DNA of 64,000 nucleotides from Lachnospiraceae bacterium (GTDB taxonomy: Bacteria; Bacillota; Clostridia; Lachnospirales; Lachnospiraceae), in NCBI GenBank assembly GCA_009911185.1, contig QXWW01000010.1, forward strand, positions 1-64,000, in the 5' to 3' direction. Shown here piece after piece: positions 17,312 to 27,414 of the stretch. The translations under genes and the position numbers were made by a program. Numbering within the stretch: the first letter of the stretch is position 1; each line of letters opens with the position of its first letter. The notes beneath the pieces were generated by a model. That model did not search any database. It was not told the origin of the DNA and saw only the letters and a list, made by a program, of their open reading frames with translations.

Positions 17312-20300
17312 CTACATCTCCTCCTGCATCTTTCTCAGAATTTCTCCGTCATCCTTGATATTTTCCAACTTCCGGTAATCTTGTCCGGGCCTACCGGCAT
17401 CAAATCCGCAGATCCCGTGATAGGGGCAATAATCACATCCGGTATTTTCCCCCAACTGATAGGGATTGGCTGAAATCTCTCCCTGAAAAATCTTCTTGCC
17501 GATCTCCTGTATTTTGTGATTCACATAACCCGACAGAATCCGAAATTCTTCATTCCCGGCTTTTTTTGCTTTCGCGCTGACGCTCTCATCCTCTATCTGA
17601 GAGGCCACGCCCTTTAATTTCAGTTCCTTTAAGATTTCCTCCTGAATTTGGACGTCCGTTTTCTTTGCATCTCCTTTTATCATGGGATCGTCAAGGTGAT
17701 AATAGTACATGCCGCCAGGCAGAACCTGTTTCTGCGGATATTTTTTCCTGAGCAGCTCCACCGCGGAGTTCAAATATACCACAAGCTGAAGCTGCAATCC
17801 ATGATAGAGTGACAAAAGCTGAAAATCCTGATTGCCAGATTTGTAATCCACTACCTTCACATAGACCGCGTCCTCTGTTTTATGCGTATCAATGCGGTCA
17901 ATCCTGCCCCGGAGCCGCATTTTCTCCTGATCATTTAAAATAAAATTTACAGATTCCAAATCTTCCACAAAAGAAAAGGAAATCTCGTAGCCCTCTGGGG
18001 AAAAATGGCTGGTCCTGATCTGCTCTGCAATCGTCTCTACCGTTCGTTTCAAAATACGCTTCATCCGCTCCACCAGATACGCCGTTCTTGCTTCCTCTAA
18101 AAGCAGGCTGTCAAAGCCAGTGCCCAACGCTTCCTCCACTGCCTGTTCGATCAGCCGTTCCTGCTCTTCCCCTGGCACGTCAAACCAATGATATCCTGCC
18201 CTTTCCATGGCATTGGCGTACCGTTCTAAGACTTGATGAAACATGGTCCCCATATCCACCGGGGCAAATTCTCCCAGGCTGCGCTCCTGCAGTTTCAGGC
18301 CGTACTGCAGAAAATGGCTGCAGGCACAGGCGCTGAACTGCTCTAAACGGGTAACGCTGTTCTCCAGCACACTTCCATACAGTTCTCTGGTCACCTGTTT
18401 TCCCATATTCTGCTTCTGATACTGGTAAAATGCCGCTTCCAGAAATGGAAGCAGCTGATCACGCCACTGCGGCTGTTTCTCATACCAGTGATACAACCCC
18501 ATCCATTCCTGAGACACTTCTCCCCTTTTTGCTTTTTTCAGCCCTTCTACCAGAAATTTTTTGCTGCTTTTCGGTGTAATAACCTGCTCAAATCCAGGCA
18601 ATTCCTCAATTTTTACTGGAGTAAAACCTGGAAACATTTTCTGAATGGCTCCCACAAGATAAGATTTGCGGCTCTCTTTCCCCTCCTGATTTACCCGAAA
18701 CCAGGTGATATACAACCGTTCTGACGGCTTGGTAAGATTCAGATAGAGATAGAATTTCTGGATAAAACTCCGTTCCCGGTCTGTGGGGGAAAGTTCCATC
18801 TCATTAGCTGCAAACAATTCCCGGTCTGCCTGAGAAATAATCCCTCCGTGCTCCACCGCCTTGGGAATCAGCCCGTCATTGACACCCGCAAAAAATAATA
18901 CTTTAATATGGGACAGACGGCTTCTCTCGATATCCCCGAACACCACTCTGTCATATCCTGGAGGAATGATCCCAATTGCCGCTGCTTCCAGGCCCGCCTC
19001 CAGAATCTCACGGTATTCCCTGACACGCATCTGCTCTTCTCCTAAAAGCTCCACCATCTTATCCAGCAGATCCATCACCGTCTTGTAAATCTGTGCATAT
19101 TCCCTGGCAAGCGCTCCTTCTCCCTGCTGTTGAAACGTTTCTTCATACTCTCTGAGCATCCCCTCCACGTTCAGGGAAAAAATCAGCTCATACAAGACTG
19201 TGGATTCCTCCCTCACAGTATGGCCTTTCCCCTGAAAAATCTCACGCAGCGGTGTAAACTGCTCCACAAACTGTTCCCGCAGCCGGTTGATCTCATCCAG
19301 CTCTTCCTGATTATTCACACTGCCGCGGCGCACCCATTTCTTCTGCCATTTCCAAAAACCCCGGATATTTTCCGCAAGCATATAATTTTCCAGTAAATCA
19401 ACAGCTTCCATAGAAAAGCCAGATAATCCACAGCGCAGGTATCCCAGCACCGCTTCATAAGAAAAATCCTGCTCCACAATCAGCAGAACTCCTCTTAAAA
19501 ATTCTGTCATAGGATGAAACAAAATATCCTTCCTGGCATCCAGAAATAAGGGGATCTCAAAAGTATTAAAAATTTCCTCCGCGTAATTTCCGTACAATTC
19601 CACGTCTCCGCAGACAATAGCAATATCCTGATAACGATACCCTTCGTCCCTTACCAGCTCCTTAATCTTTGCTGCCACAAACTCCAGTTCCTGCCTGGGG
19701 TTTGCCAGAGAATACAGAAAAATATCCTCGTCCTTTTCCTTCTCTGATTCAGTCTGAGTATACACTTGCGGTTTCATTCTGAATAAGTTCTGTTCCAGCC
19801 ACAACAACGCCGGAGAATCTGTAAAACGGCTTTTCTCGCTATGGGGAATCCAGACAGGCTCTTTTATATCCACATGCTGGTCTGCTGCAATTTTTGTCAG
19901 AGCCGCCGCCGTTTTCTTACTCATGTAGAATAGATCCTGTATGCCCCTGTCATGATAGGGGTCTTCTCTCTGATCCAGGGTCACGGTCACCAGGATTTCA
20001 CTGGCAAGCTTCAGCAATCGCTGCAGAAGATAATACTGCACCGGGGTAAATCCGGTAAATCCGTCGAGGACAATCACTGAATCCCGAAGGATTTCCGACC
20101 GTTCTGCTTCCTGGGCAAATACTTCCAGCAATTCTTCTGCTGTAATAAATTTCCCTTCCAGATAATCTAAAAAACCCTGATACATAGTCTGGATATCCTG
20201 CATTTTATAGCGGAAAGACGGCAAATGTTTCTTCTCTCCAATCAGTACATCCAGATGCTTGGGCGCAATGCGGTACTGGGTCAGTTCCGATATAATCGAC

Positions 20301-20668
20301 TTCATCTCCGTAATATATCCCGTCTTCTTCATGCTTGCCTTCAGCAGTTTTAGATTCTCCTGCTGTTCTTCCGCCACCCGCCGCAGTACCAGATTTTTGC
20401 CCGTCTCTTCCAGAATATTCAGATTTCCCATACCCAGCTCGCCAAAAATCCGGTAGGCAAGACGGTTGAAGCTTACCACATCCACATTCATAATGCTGTG
20501 CTTTTCCTGTCTCGCCACCAACTCCCGCTGTGTCTGCATGGTGAATTGTTCTGGCACCAGAACAAAAAAGGTGCGGTCCGGCTCCTGCCTCGACTGTTCT
20601 AAAATTCTCCGATACGCATAGTCTGACTTTCCGCTGCCGGAACCCCCGAAAATTAACTGTAATGACAT
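17312..20668 (-). CDS. addB: ATP-dependent helicase/nuclease subunit B
   Basis: AddB pairs with AddA and supplies the second nuclease and Chi recognition in known AddAB enzymes. The start is the ATG at 20668 (MSLQLIFGGSGSGKS) with AGGAGAAG upstream, giving 1118 residues; the frame is open further upstream without a ribosome binding site. The Walker A GGSGSGKS is at 8-15. A nuclease motif with VKVVDYKSGNQ lies near residue 975. Cysteines near 780 (SACACSHFLQYG) and at the C-terminus (CDYCPYHGICGF) fit the 4Fe-4S staple of the family. One copy of the dispersed repeat lies just upstream. Confidence 0.95.
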   Translation of the reverse strand: MSLQLIFGGSGSGKSDYAYRRILEQSRQEPDRTFFVLVPEQFTMQTQRELVARQEKHSIMNVDVVSFNRLAYRIFGELGMGNLNILEETGKNLVLRRVAEEQQENLKLLKASMKKTGYITEMKSIISELTQYRIAPKHLDVLIGEKKHLPSFRYKMQDIQTMYQGFLDYLEGKFITAEELLEVFAQEAERSEILRDSVIVLDGFTGFTPVQYYLLQRLLKLASEILVTVTLDQREDPYHDRGIQDLFYMSKKTAAALTKIAADQHVDIKEPVWIPHSEKSRFTDSPALLWLEQNLFRMKPQVYTQTESEKEKDEDIFLYSLANPRQELEFVAAKIKELVRDEGYRYQDIAIVCGDVELYGNYAEEIFNTFEIPLFLDARKDILFHPMTEFLRGVLLIVEQDFSYEAVLGYLRCGLSGFSMEAVDLLENYMLAENIRGFWKWQKKWVRRGSVNNQEELDEINRLREQFVEQFTPLREIFQGKGHTVREESTVLYELIFSLNVEGMLREYEETFQQQGEGALAREYAQIYKTVMDLLDKMVELLGEEQMRVREYREILEAGLEAAAIGIIPPGYDRVVFGDIERSRLSHIKVLFFAGVNDGLIPKAVEHGGIISQADRELFAANEMELSPTDRERSFIQKFYLYLNLTKPSERLYITWFRVNQEGKESRKSYLVGAIQKMFPGFTPVKIEELPGFEQVITPKSSKKFLVEGLKKAKRGEVSQEWMGLYHWYEKQPQWRDQLLPFLEAAFYQYQKQNMGKQVTRELYGSVLENSVTRLEQFSACACSHFLQYGLKLQERSLGEFAPVDMGTMFHQVLERYANAMERAGYHWFDVPGEEQERLIEQAVEEALGTGFDSLLLEEARTAYLVERMKRILKRTVETIAEQIRTSHFSPEGYEISFSFVEDLESVNFILNDQEKMRLRGRIDRIDTHKTEDAVYVKVVDYKSGNQDFQLLSLYHGLQLQLVVYLNSAVELLRKKYPQKQVLPGGMYYYHLDDPMIKGDAKKTDVQIQEEILKELKLKGVASQIEDESVSAKAKKAGNEEFRILSGYVNHKIQEIGKKIFQGEISANPYQLGENTGCDYCPYHGICGFDAGRPGQDYRKLENIKDDGEILRKMQEEM

Positions 20669-20732
20669 GGTTCTTCTCCTCTTTATCCCTCTGTACTCAT
20701 ATATGTAACCATTCTTATTAAGAAATTTTAAT

Positions 20733-20936
20733 AATGCCAAAAACAAAGTGGCCAGCCCACATCAAACCCCTTACCACATTCTTGTGGGAATTGGCTTGCA
20801 CACTTTGTTGCGCCGGGCACCATTGCGAAGCAATCCTTACCTCTTGTACGAGTGTGCATAAATGCTTTTTCTCTGATAGGAAAGCCACATTCACGAATTC
20901 GCGTGATAAGGTCTTTCCTATCAGATGAAAAAGAAA
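20733..20936 (+). repeat. Dispersed two-hairpin intergenic repeat, copy C
   Basis: Hairpin 1 opens ACAAAGTGGCCAGCCC and closes GGCTTGCACACTTTGT. The middle reads GCGAAGCAATCCTTACCTC, then TGTGCATAAATGCTTTTT. Hairpin 2 has arms CTGATAGGAAAG and CTTTCCTATCAG, which keep pairing although the sequence differs from the other copies. It lies between lepB and addB. The translated minus strand of copies B and C shares the peptide KKHLCxLVQ, which shows common descent of the DNA, not a gene. Confidence 0.8.
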
Positions 20937-20981
20937 TACAGCGCATTGTCCCGGCGGCAATTAGCTGTATCTCTTATCCTG

Positions 20982-21578
20982 TTATTTTAACAGACGCGGA
21001 TGTGGAAAATAACTTATTTCCGCTTTCCCGACAATATCCTCTATTTTCACAAATTTATGTTCCCAATACCTGGAATCCCAGGAATTATTGCGGTTATCTC
21101 CCATCATAAAATATGTTCCTTCCGGGACGGTATAAGGACCAAAATCCTCATAGCTCACCTCCTGGGTAAAATCTTCCTTTAAAGGCTGGTCATTGATATA
21201 GATTACGCCGTTTATTCCGGCAATCGTTTCCCCTGGCAGCCCCATAATCCGTTTCAAATAAAGCGTTTCTCCATCATCCGGATAAATAAAAGTCACAATA
21301 TCCCCTCTCTGCGGTTCACCGAATACATATGACAAACGATTTACCAGTATTCTGTCCCCCGCCATTACCGTTGTTTCCATTGAGCCTGTGGGAACCTGGG
21401 CATTAGCGACCACATATTTGTTGAGGAAAAAACCAACTCCCAGAGCAATGAAAATCATGACCGCATTATTGAAAACTTCTTTGAGAATCTTTCTCCTCTT
21501 ATCAGGTTTCGCCCTGTTTTCGTCCTCCATTTCGTTCTGCACAGCGTCTTCTGTTTCGTTCCAGTCCTGCCGTCCCAT
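20982..21578 (-). CDS. lepB: Type I signal peptidase
   Basis: The enzyme cleaves signal peptides from secreted proteins at the outer face of the membrane. The start ATG at 21578 follows GGAGGAATAG, giving 198 residues. A charged cytoplasmic N-terminus (1-35) is followed by one membrane segment (about 37-58). The catalytic Ser is Ser66 in PTGSMETTV and the general base is Lys109 in YLKRIMGLPGE. MGDNRNNSWDSRYW is the family box E. The gene sits downstream of the GntR-type regulator but 40 bases apart, so co-transcription is possible. Confidence 0.95.
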   Translation of the reverse strand: MGRQDWNETEDAVQNEMEDENRAKPDKRRKILKEVFNNAVMIFIALGVGFFLNKYVVANAQVPTGSMETTVMAGDRILVNRLSYVFGEPQRGDIVTFIYPDDGETLYLKRIMGLPGETIAGINGVIYINDQPLKEDFTQEVSYEDFGPYTVPEGTYFMMGDNRNNSWDSRYWEHKFVKIEDIVGKAEISYFPHPRLLK

Positions 21579-21618
21579 CCCTATTCCTCCTTCAAATTGC
21601 TCATAATTACACAAGATT

Positions 21619-22302
21619 TTAATCCATGGGAAGCTGATCCATGGCATGTAAAATGTGAATACGCATAGCGTTTCTTGCCCCTTCTCCGTTCCGCGCTTTT
21701 AAAAAATCCATCAAGATCTTATGATCTACCAAAGTAGCCTGCACTGCCTCTTCATGAATACGTGAAAGCCGCACTCCTTTATTGATTCCCTCATAAATGA
21801 CAGGCATAAGCTGGTTCATAAATTCATTGTGGGTAGCTCTGGCAATTGATTTGTGAAATGCCTGCTCCACCTCTGTGCGATCCTGGCCGTGCCGAATACG
21901 CGCTTCAATTTCCGCCCCCAGCGCCATAATTCTTTGAATCTCTTCTTCTGTAGCGCGCAGCGCCGCATAGTATGCTGCTTCCGGCTCAAAAATCAGCCGC
22001 ATTTCATATAAATCCCTCGCCTTCACCTTTGCTGTGGCGAGAACGGACAACTCTTTTGTCTTATCCGCTTTAAAATCTTTCCTGACAAAAGTGCCCTTTC
22101 CACGCCTGATTTCCAAAATTCCCTCCGTGGCAAGAATACGGATGGCTTCCCGCAGCGTAGTACGGCTTACCTTAAGTTCTTTAGACAATACATTTTCATT
22201 CGGCAGTTTACTGCCTGGCAAAAACCGCCGTTCCACCGTTATCATAGACAAAATACTGTCCGCAATCCGGTCCGACAGCCTGCTGTCTGCTTCCATCACC
22301 AT
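21619..22302 (-). CDS. GntR-family (FadR/FCD-type) transcriptional regulator
   Basis: The 227-residue protein has an N-terminal winged HTH (about residues 8-75, with LPNENVLSKELKVSRTTLREAIRIL) and a C-terminal helical FCD domain (about 90-220, with EMRLIFEPEAAYYAA and a conserved His in VEQAFHKSIARATHN). FCD domains usually bind a carboxylic acid and often a metal. AAGGCGG precedes the ATG at 22302; an in-frame ATG two codons later could also serve. It starts 18 bases after the stop of a CobW-like gene and may share its transcript. The ligand cannot be predicted. Confidence 0.88.
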   Translation of the reverse strand: MVMEADSRLSDRIADSILSMITVERRFLPGSKLPNENVLSKELKVSRTTLREAIRILATEGILEIRRGKGTFVRKDFKADKTKELSVLATAKVKARDLYEMRLIFEPEAAYYAALRATEEEIQRIMALGAEIEARIRHGQDRTEVEQAFHKSIARATHNEFMNQLMPVIYEGINKGVRLSRIHEEAVQATLVDHKILMDFLKARNGEGARNAMRIHILHAMDQLPMD

Positions 22303-22319
22303 AACCGCCTTCCATACAA

Positions 22320-23261
22320 TCAGCTAAAATAAATCAATTCATCCTCCGGCTTTTTTGCAGGCTGAATATCCAACGCATACAACACTGGCCCCTTCCCTTT
22401 ATATTCCATGGCAAATTCATTGCGCATCTCTGCCGTAATAGTTACCCAGGATTTGTGCGCGACTTCCATTGTTTTATCGCACTTGCATTTAAACCCTACA
22501 AACGTAATATCATCCACACAGCAGGTCATGGCAAAACGTCCTGGCACAAATACACCTTTTTTCATTTTCTCCGGATGATAAACCAGCGCCAGGAAGCGTA
22601 CCTTCTTTCCCTCATACTTCCTGGGATCATCCAGAGCGTCCATATACCATATCCCGTAATCCATATCCGAAACATCAATGATGTCCTGGTTCAAATCGTA
22701 AGGCAGCTCCTCCATGTCATTTTCATCAATGGTGCCGTCAGCACGCTCATAGGCGATCTGCGCCTTGCGGTTCATGACTTTGATCGCGCGGCGGAATTTT
22801 CCCTTCGGGGTATCTTCTTCACAGCGATTAAGAATTACCACATCCGCTGCAAAAAGCTGTTCCATAATCATAGCGCGCATATTATTCAGATACATTTCAA
22901 AGGTAGCGGCGTCCACAGTCGCCAGGGACTGTACCAACACCCAGTCTGCGGGCAGCTCCAGTTCCAGAAATCCGGACATCTGCCAGGTTCCATTATATTC
23001 AATAAACACCTGATCCGGCTGATGGATACGCTGCAGTTCTTTAAGCTTTGCAGAAGTAAACGCTTCCTCATCCTCTATCATCTCCATTACTGTATTTACC
23101 TTTGCAAGCTCTTTTTCATCAAATTCCACCTCTCCATCTTCACAGAGAATCAGCAGCGTCTTGCCCTGCCGGCTGAAATCTCCTTCAATCAGAGTTTCCC
23201 GTATCAGGGAACTTTTCCCGCTGTCCATAAATCCGGAAAATAAGTATACCGGAATTTCCAT
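22320..23261 (-). CDS. CobW-like P-loop GTPase without the CxCC motif
   Basis: The 313-residue protein begins with a beta strand and P-loop GFMDSGKSS at 10-18. An NRCEED segment near residue 147 stands in place of the usual GTPase NKxD. It lacks the CxCC metal motif of classical COG0523 proteins. The C-terminal third (LALVYHPEKMKKGVFVPGRFAMTCCVDDITFVGFKCKC) looks like the OB-like C-terminal domain found in TIGR03943-type membrane proteins, with several cysteines. It sits 22 bases after the stop of the His-rich CobW gene in the same direction, so the pair is probably a metal-handling unit; the metal is an inference. Confidence 0.8.
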   Translation of the reverse strand: MEIPVYLFSGFMDSGKSSLIRETLIEGDFSRQGKTLLILCEDGEVEFDEKELAKVNTVMEMIEDEEAFTSAKLKELQRIHQPDQVFIEYNGTWQMSGFLELELPADWVLVQSLATVDAATFEMYLNNMRAMIMEQLFAADVVILNRCEEDTPKGKFRRAIKVMNRKAQIAYERADGTIDENDMEELPYDLNQDIIDVSDMDYGIWYMDALDDPRKYEGKKVRFLALVYHPEKMKKGVFVPGRFAMTCCVDDITFVGFKCKCDKTMEVAHKSWVTITAEMRNEFAMEYKGKGPVLYALDIQPAKKPEDELIYFS

Positions 23262-23283
23262 TCTCTCACACCCTTTCTGGCTA

Positions 23284-24432
23284 TCAATTTTCTATGCCAA
23301 ACAACGCTTCCAGTTTTTCTTCCTGTATATCCGTACCAATCACACAGAGCCTTCCGGTATAATCCGCTTCCCCGGTCCTCAGTTCATATTCTCCGTCCAC
23401 CATATCAAAATAAATCCATGTCCCGTCCTTACCTGGCACCATTCCTTTTGCACGCAGAACTGTTCCATAATCTTTTGTTTCACAGAAAACTTTCATTGCA
23501 TGTTCAATTGTTTCCCTGTCAAAAATATGAGGCGTCTCCTTTCCCCAGCTTGTAAATACCTCGTCCGCATGATGATGGTGGTGTTCATGGCCATGCCCGT
23601 GGTCGTGGCAGCCACAGCTACATTCCCCGTCGTGTTCATGGGCATGATGGTTCCCGTGATGTCCATGACCGCAATCATGCTTATGATCCTCATGGTCATG
23701 GCAGTTTTCGTGATGCTCATGACCACAATCATGTTCCTGACCCTTATGCGTATGGCAGTCTTCGTGATGCTCATGACCACAGTCATGTTCCTGGCCGTGA
23801 TGTTGATGCTCCTCCAAAAGCTCTTGTTCTAATGATTTCTGCTGCTCCATCACCTTATAAATCTGCTTTCCGTCTATCTCATCCCAGGGCGTAGTAATAA
23901 TGGCAGCTTTGGTATTTTTCTCCCGGATGGCTTTTACCACATCTTCTGTCTGTTCCGGCTTCACATTCTGGGTACGGCTCAGCACCACAACAGTAGCGTA
24001 CTCGATCTGGTTATTGAAAAATTCTCCAAACGCCTTCATCTGTTTTTTGGCTTTCGCCGTATTGACTACGGTAAGCCGCCCGTTCAGTTTCACTTCATTC
24101 TCCGTTTCTACTTCCTGTACAGACTTCATCACGTCGGACAATTTCCCCACACCCGAAGGTTCAATGAGGATACGGTCGGGATGAAAACGCTGCATGACCT
24201 CCCGAAGATTCTTACCAAAATCTCCCACCAGAGAGCAGCAAATACAGCCGGAATTTAGCTCACTGATCTCGATGCCGGAATCCTTTAAAAAGCCGCCGTC
24301 AATCCCAATCTCCCCAAATTCATTCTCAATCAGCACAATCTTTTCACCGGCAAAGACGTCCTCTAGCATCTTTTTAATAAAGGTCGTCTTGCCTGCTCCT
24401 AAAAATCCAGAAATAATATCTATTTTTGTCAT
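23284..24432 (-). CDS. COG0523/CobW-type GTP-dependent metal chaperone with long His-rich segment
   Basis: The 382-residue protein has P-loop GFLGAGKTT (9-17), the CICC metal motif (63-66) and a CobW C-terminal domain (about 293-382). Between them, residues 209-288 are extremely His-rich and carry an 18-residue tandem unit (GQEHDCGHEHHEDCH and variants, two close copies plus a decayed third), with added Cys in CSCGC. Proteins of this class load or traffic zinc, cobalt or nickel. The His segment argues for zinc or nickel storage or delivery. GGAGG precedes the ATG at 24432. No Zur box was recognised upstream. Confidence 0.92.
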   Translation of the reverse strand: MTKIDIISGFLGAGKTTFIKKMLEDVFAGEKIVLIENEFGEIGIDGGFLKDSGIEISELNSGCICCSLVGDFGKNLREVMQRFHPDRILIEPSGVGKLSDVMKSVQEVETENEVKLNGRLTVVNTAKAKKQMKAFGEFFNNQIEYATVVVLSRTQNVKPEQTEDVVKAIREKNTKAAIITTPWDEIDGKQIYKVMEQQKSLEQELLEEHQHHGQEHDCGHEHHEDCHTHKGQEHDCGHEHHENCHDHEDHKHDCGHGHHGNHHAHEHDGECSCGCHDHGHGHEHHHHHADEVFTSWGKETPHIFDRETIEHAMKVFCETKDYGTVLRAKGMVPGKDGTWIYFDMVDGEYELRTGEADYTGRLCVIGTDIQEEKLEALFGIEN

Positions 24433-24481
24433 ATCCTTTTCCTCCTGTTCCAGAATGTATTTGAAAAATATTTAACATACC

Positions 24482-25414
24482 TTATAACAGCTCTGCCATA
24501 GACGAATGACTGGCCGGCGTCACCACGCCTTTTTCTACCAGAAACGCCGGGCGATAGGATAATTTCGCTTTCCGCAGTCCTTCCGCGCCGGTATCCTCCT
24601 CCCGGTTCACATATTTATAACTCTGCGCCTCGTGAAGCACAAACTGCTGATTTATCATAGGATAAGCCCCCTGTATCTGGGCAAAGGCTTTTTCAATATG
24701 CACTACAAAGGTATCCTTATCCAGCGGTTCCCCTATGGTAAACGCTATGACCTCCCCCTGCGGCCGGATTCTCAAAAGACCGCCCTTTAACTCCAGCTCT
24801 TCCATTAGGCGCAGCGCGTTTAAAGTAACGCACATCTCATCCCGCTTCTCTACATCAATTTCACACTGCATTTCCTCCCTCCATTTTAACGCCATCTGGA
24901 AACATTCCTCTACATTCTGCGGCGTAATCGGTTCATAGACCCATTCCGGGTTGTTTTCCAGAAAACGGTTGACATGGTTCCGTTTGCCGTGGAGCTTTTT
25001 CCCTGCAAGGCTGGTCAGCTTTTCTGTCTCATAGACATAATCGGCTATATCCCTGTTGTAGTTGATCTGAAACGTATGCGGATACCAGGATTCCAGCAGT
25101 TCAAATTCCTTCGGCTGTACGAGATGCATACGAAATCCCGTCTGCCGTTCGCGGAACCATTGCCTGAGCGCTTGAAGCGCCCTGCGCGTCTGCTCCTGAC
25201 CTCCTGCCGGAAATGTGACGCTTGGCGCTCCGTTTTCCGCAATCCCCTGGAAAATCAGGGTATCCTCCACCACTGCATATTTTGTGGGATATTTCCGGCT
25301 CCATAAATAAATATTCGGAAAAACAAGATCACAGCTTCTGTACACTTTCTTTTCCAGATAAGCGCTTATCCGCTCTTTGTCTTCTAACTTAATCTTTTGA
25401 AATGATATATCCAT
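24482..25414 (-). CDS. DUF2156 (phosphatidylglycerol lysyltransferase C-terminal-like) protein
   Basis: The 310-residue protein matches the stand-alone GNAT-like DUF2156 family, recognised by the start (FQKIKLEDKERISAYLEKK, then DLVFPNIYLWSRKY) and by AGKKLHGKRNHVNRFLENNP about residue 130. The same fold forms the catalytic part of MprF, which transfers lysine to lipids, but this protein has no membrane flippase part, so its substrate is unknown. AAGGAGAT precedes the ATG at 25414. It lies between the CobW pair and an ABC exporter, with gaps of about 50 and 70 bases. Confidence 0.87.
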   Translation of the reverse strand: MDISFQKIKLEDKERISAYLEKKVYRSCDLVFPNIYLWSRKYPTKYAVVEDTLIFQGIAENGAPSVTFPAGGQEQTRRALQALRQWFRERQTGFRMHLVQPKEFELLESWYPHTFQINYNRDIADYVYETEKLTSLAGKKLHGKRNHVNRFLENNPEWVYEPITPQNVEECFQMALKWREEMQCEIDVEKRDEMCVTLNALRLMEELELKGGLLRIRPQGEVIAFTIGEPLDKDTFVVHIEKAFAQIQGAYPMINQQFVLHEAQSYKYVNREEDTGAEGLRKAKLSYRPAFLVEKGVVTPASHSSMAELL

Positions 25415-25482
25415 ATACTTTTTATCTCCTTATCTGCCAGACTTCGTATACCTGAAACTGCCGCCAAAATGCAGGCAGCTTT

Positions 25483-27213
25483 TTATTTCCCGTCGGAATA
25501 TAATTTTGCATACATGCCATTTTTTTGCAGCAATTCCTTATGCGTTCCTTCTTCTTCTATTCCGGTTTCCGTAAGCACCAGTATTTTCTGAGCGTTGCGT
25601 ATGGTAGACAGCCTGTGTGCAATTACAAACGTCGTACGGTCCTTGGCAAGCTTCTCTAAGGATTCCTGCACCACCTTTTCGCTCTCGTTATCCAATGCGG
25701 AAGTTGCCTCGTCAAAAATAAGTATTGGCGGATTTTTCAAAAATACACGGGCAATAGACAATCTTTGTTTCTGCCCGCCGGAAAGCTTCACGCCCCGCTG
25801 CCCGATATCTGTATCATATCCGTTCGGCAGCGCCATAATAAAATCATGGGCATTGGCATTTTGGGCCGCCTCGATCACCTCTTCTCTGGTTGCGCCGGGC
25901 CTGCCATAACGGATATTGTCCATCACCGTTCCCACAAACAGATACACGTCCTGCTGCACGATTCCAATCTGGCTGCGCAGGCTTTTTAATTGGATATCCC
26001 TGACATCTGTTCCGTCAATCTTTACAGCGCCCTGAGTCACATCATAAAACCTGGGAATCAGGCTGCACAGTGTGCTTTTGCCCGCGCCGGATGAGCCTAC
26101 CAGCGCTATATAAGACCCTGCTTTTACCGCAAGGTTGATATGATGCAGAACCGTCTCTGTATTTTCCTCATAATGAAAGGATACGTCCTCAAAAGAAATA
26201 TCCCCTTTCACATTTTTAAGCTCCGCTGCCCCCGGACGGTCCTCAATGTCCGGCACAATCGCCATCATTTCCATAAAACGCTCATACCCCGTATAACCAT
26301 TTTGAAACTGCTCCGTAAAATTAATCAATTTCTTCACAGGCTCTGTAAACGTATTAATATACAAAAGAAAGGTAATAAGATCCGTCACACTCACCTGTTC
26401 TTTGGTAATCAGCACTGCGCCCGCCGCCAAAACGGCAATTGTAATCATAGTGGTAAGCGCTCCCAGTCCGGAATGATAGCCTGCCATATAAAGATAGCTG
26501 TTCTTCTTTGCCGCCAGAAACCCCTGATTGCCCTCCTGGAACTTTTCCAGCTCCATCTCTTCATTGGCAAAGGATTTTACCACACGGATCCCCGAGAGAT
26601 TATCCTCAATCTGGCTATTAATATCTGCAATCTTGACCCGGTTGCGCTTAAACGCCCGCTTCATTCTCGTATTAAAATAAGCCGCGTACACCAGCATCAC
26701 TGGCACAAAGGCAAAAGCAACCAGCGTCAGTTTTACATCAATATTGATTAAAATAACAAAGGAGCCGATAATTTTAATCAGGGAAATCACTAAATCTTCC
26801 GGACCATGGTGCAAAAGTTCACTGATGTCAAACAAATCGCTGGTAATTCTGGACATGAGCTGCCCTACTTTCTGGTTATTGAAAAAAGAAAAGGAAAGCT
26901 TCTGGTAATGCCCGAATATCTCAGCCCGCATATCAAATTCAATTTTAGCTCCCATTACATGTCCGTAATTCGCAATAAAATAATTGCAGAAACACTCCAG
27001 GGCCACTAACCCCAGCATCATAAGCCCCAGCGCCGAAATCTTGTCGAGAGCCGCCTGAGCTTCCAAAACAATCACTTTATCCGTGATATAGCGCACAATC
27101 AGCGGGATCACCAGTGTCACTCCCGCTCCCAGAATTGCAAAAAACATATCCGCAAGAAATAACGGCAGGTACGGCTTATAGTACGATGCCAGTTTCTTTA
27201 ATTTCTTTCCCAT
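25483..27213 (-). CDS. ABC exporter, fused membrane and ATPase domains
   Basis: The 576-residue half-transporter has six predicted membrane segments in the first 310 residues and an ATPase after about 335. Walker A is GSSGAGKST (about 370), the signature is LSGGQKQRLSIAR (about 475) and Walker B is ILIFDEATSALDN, with a following H-loop IAHRLST. The start ATG at 27213 has GGAGGGTG upstream. It probably works as a homodimer because no partner gene is adjacent. The family includes lipid-A/multidrug-type exporters; the substrate cannot be assigned. Confidence 0.93.
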   Translation of the reverse strand: MGKKLKKLASYYKPYLPLFLADMFFAILGAGVTLVIPLIVRYITDKVIVLEAQAALDKISALGLMMLGLVALECFCNYFIANYGHVMGAKIEFDMRAEIFGHYQKLSFSFFNNQKVGQLMSRITSDLFDISELLHHGPEDLVISLIKIIGSFVILINIDVKLTLVAFAFVPVMLVYAAYFNTRMKRAFKRNRVKIADINSQIEDNLSGIRVVKSFANEEMELEKFQEGNQGFLAAKKNSYLYMAGYHSGLGALTTMITIAVLAAGAVLITKEQVSVTDLITFLLYINTFTEPVKKLINFTEQFQNGYTGYERFMEMMAIVPDIEDRPGAAELKNVKGDISFEDVSFHYEENTETVLHHINLAVKAGSYIALVGSSGAGKSTLCSLIPRFYDVTQGAVKIDGTDVRDIQLKSLRSQIGIVQQDVYLFVGTVMDNIRYGRPGATREEVIEAAQNANAHDFIMALPNGYDTDIGQRGVKLSGGQKQRLSIARVFLKNPPILIFDEATSALDNESEKVVQESLEKLAKDRTTFVIAHRLSTIRNAQKILVLTETGIEEEGTHKELLQKNGMYAKLYSDGK

Positions 27214-27414
27214 AACACCCTCCATTTAGCGAACTGTTCCTCAAGCAGATTTGATACATCATTTCTGCCGCCTGTACCGCAGCGCGTTCGGCAGATAACA
27301 TTTTTCAAACTCGCTCTACGGATTATAGCACATTTAAAAAAGTAATTCAATTTCCAGAAAAATTCTGCGGCGCCATTCCATGCGCCGTGTTATCAACTAA
27401 TTTATGCGAACAAC

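Noticed and set aside
23161-23832. Antisense frames with Met/Val-rich repeats opposite the His-rich GTPase
   Set aside because: They are mirror images of the His-codon repeat (CAT/CAC read as ATG/GTG) and not independent genes.
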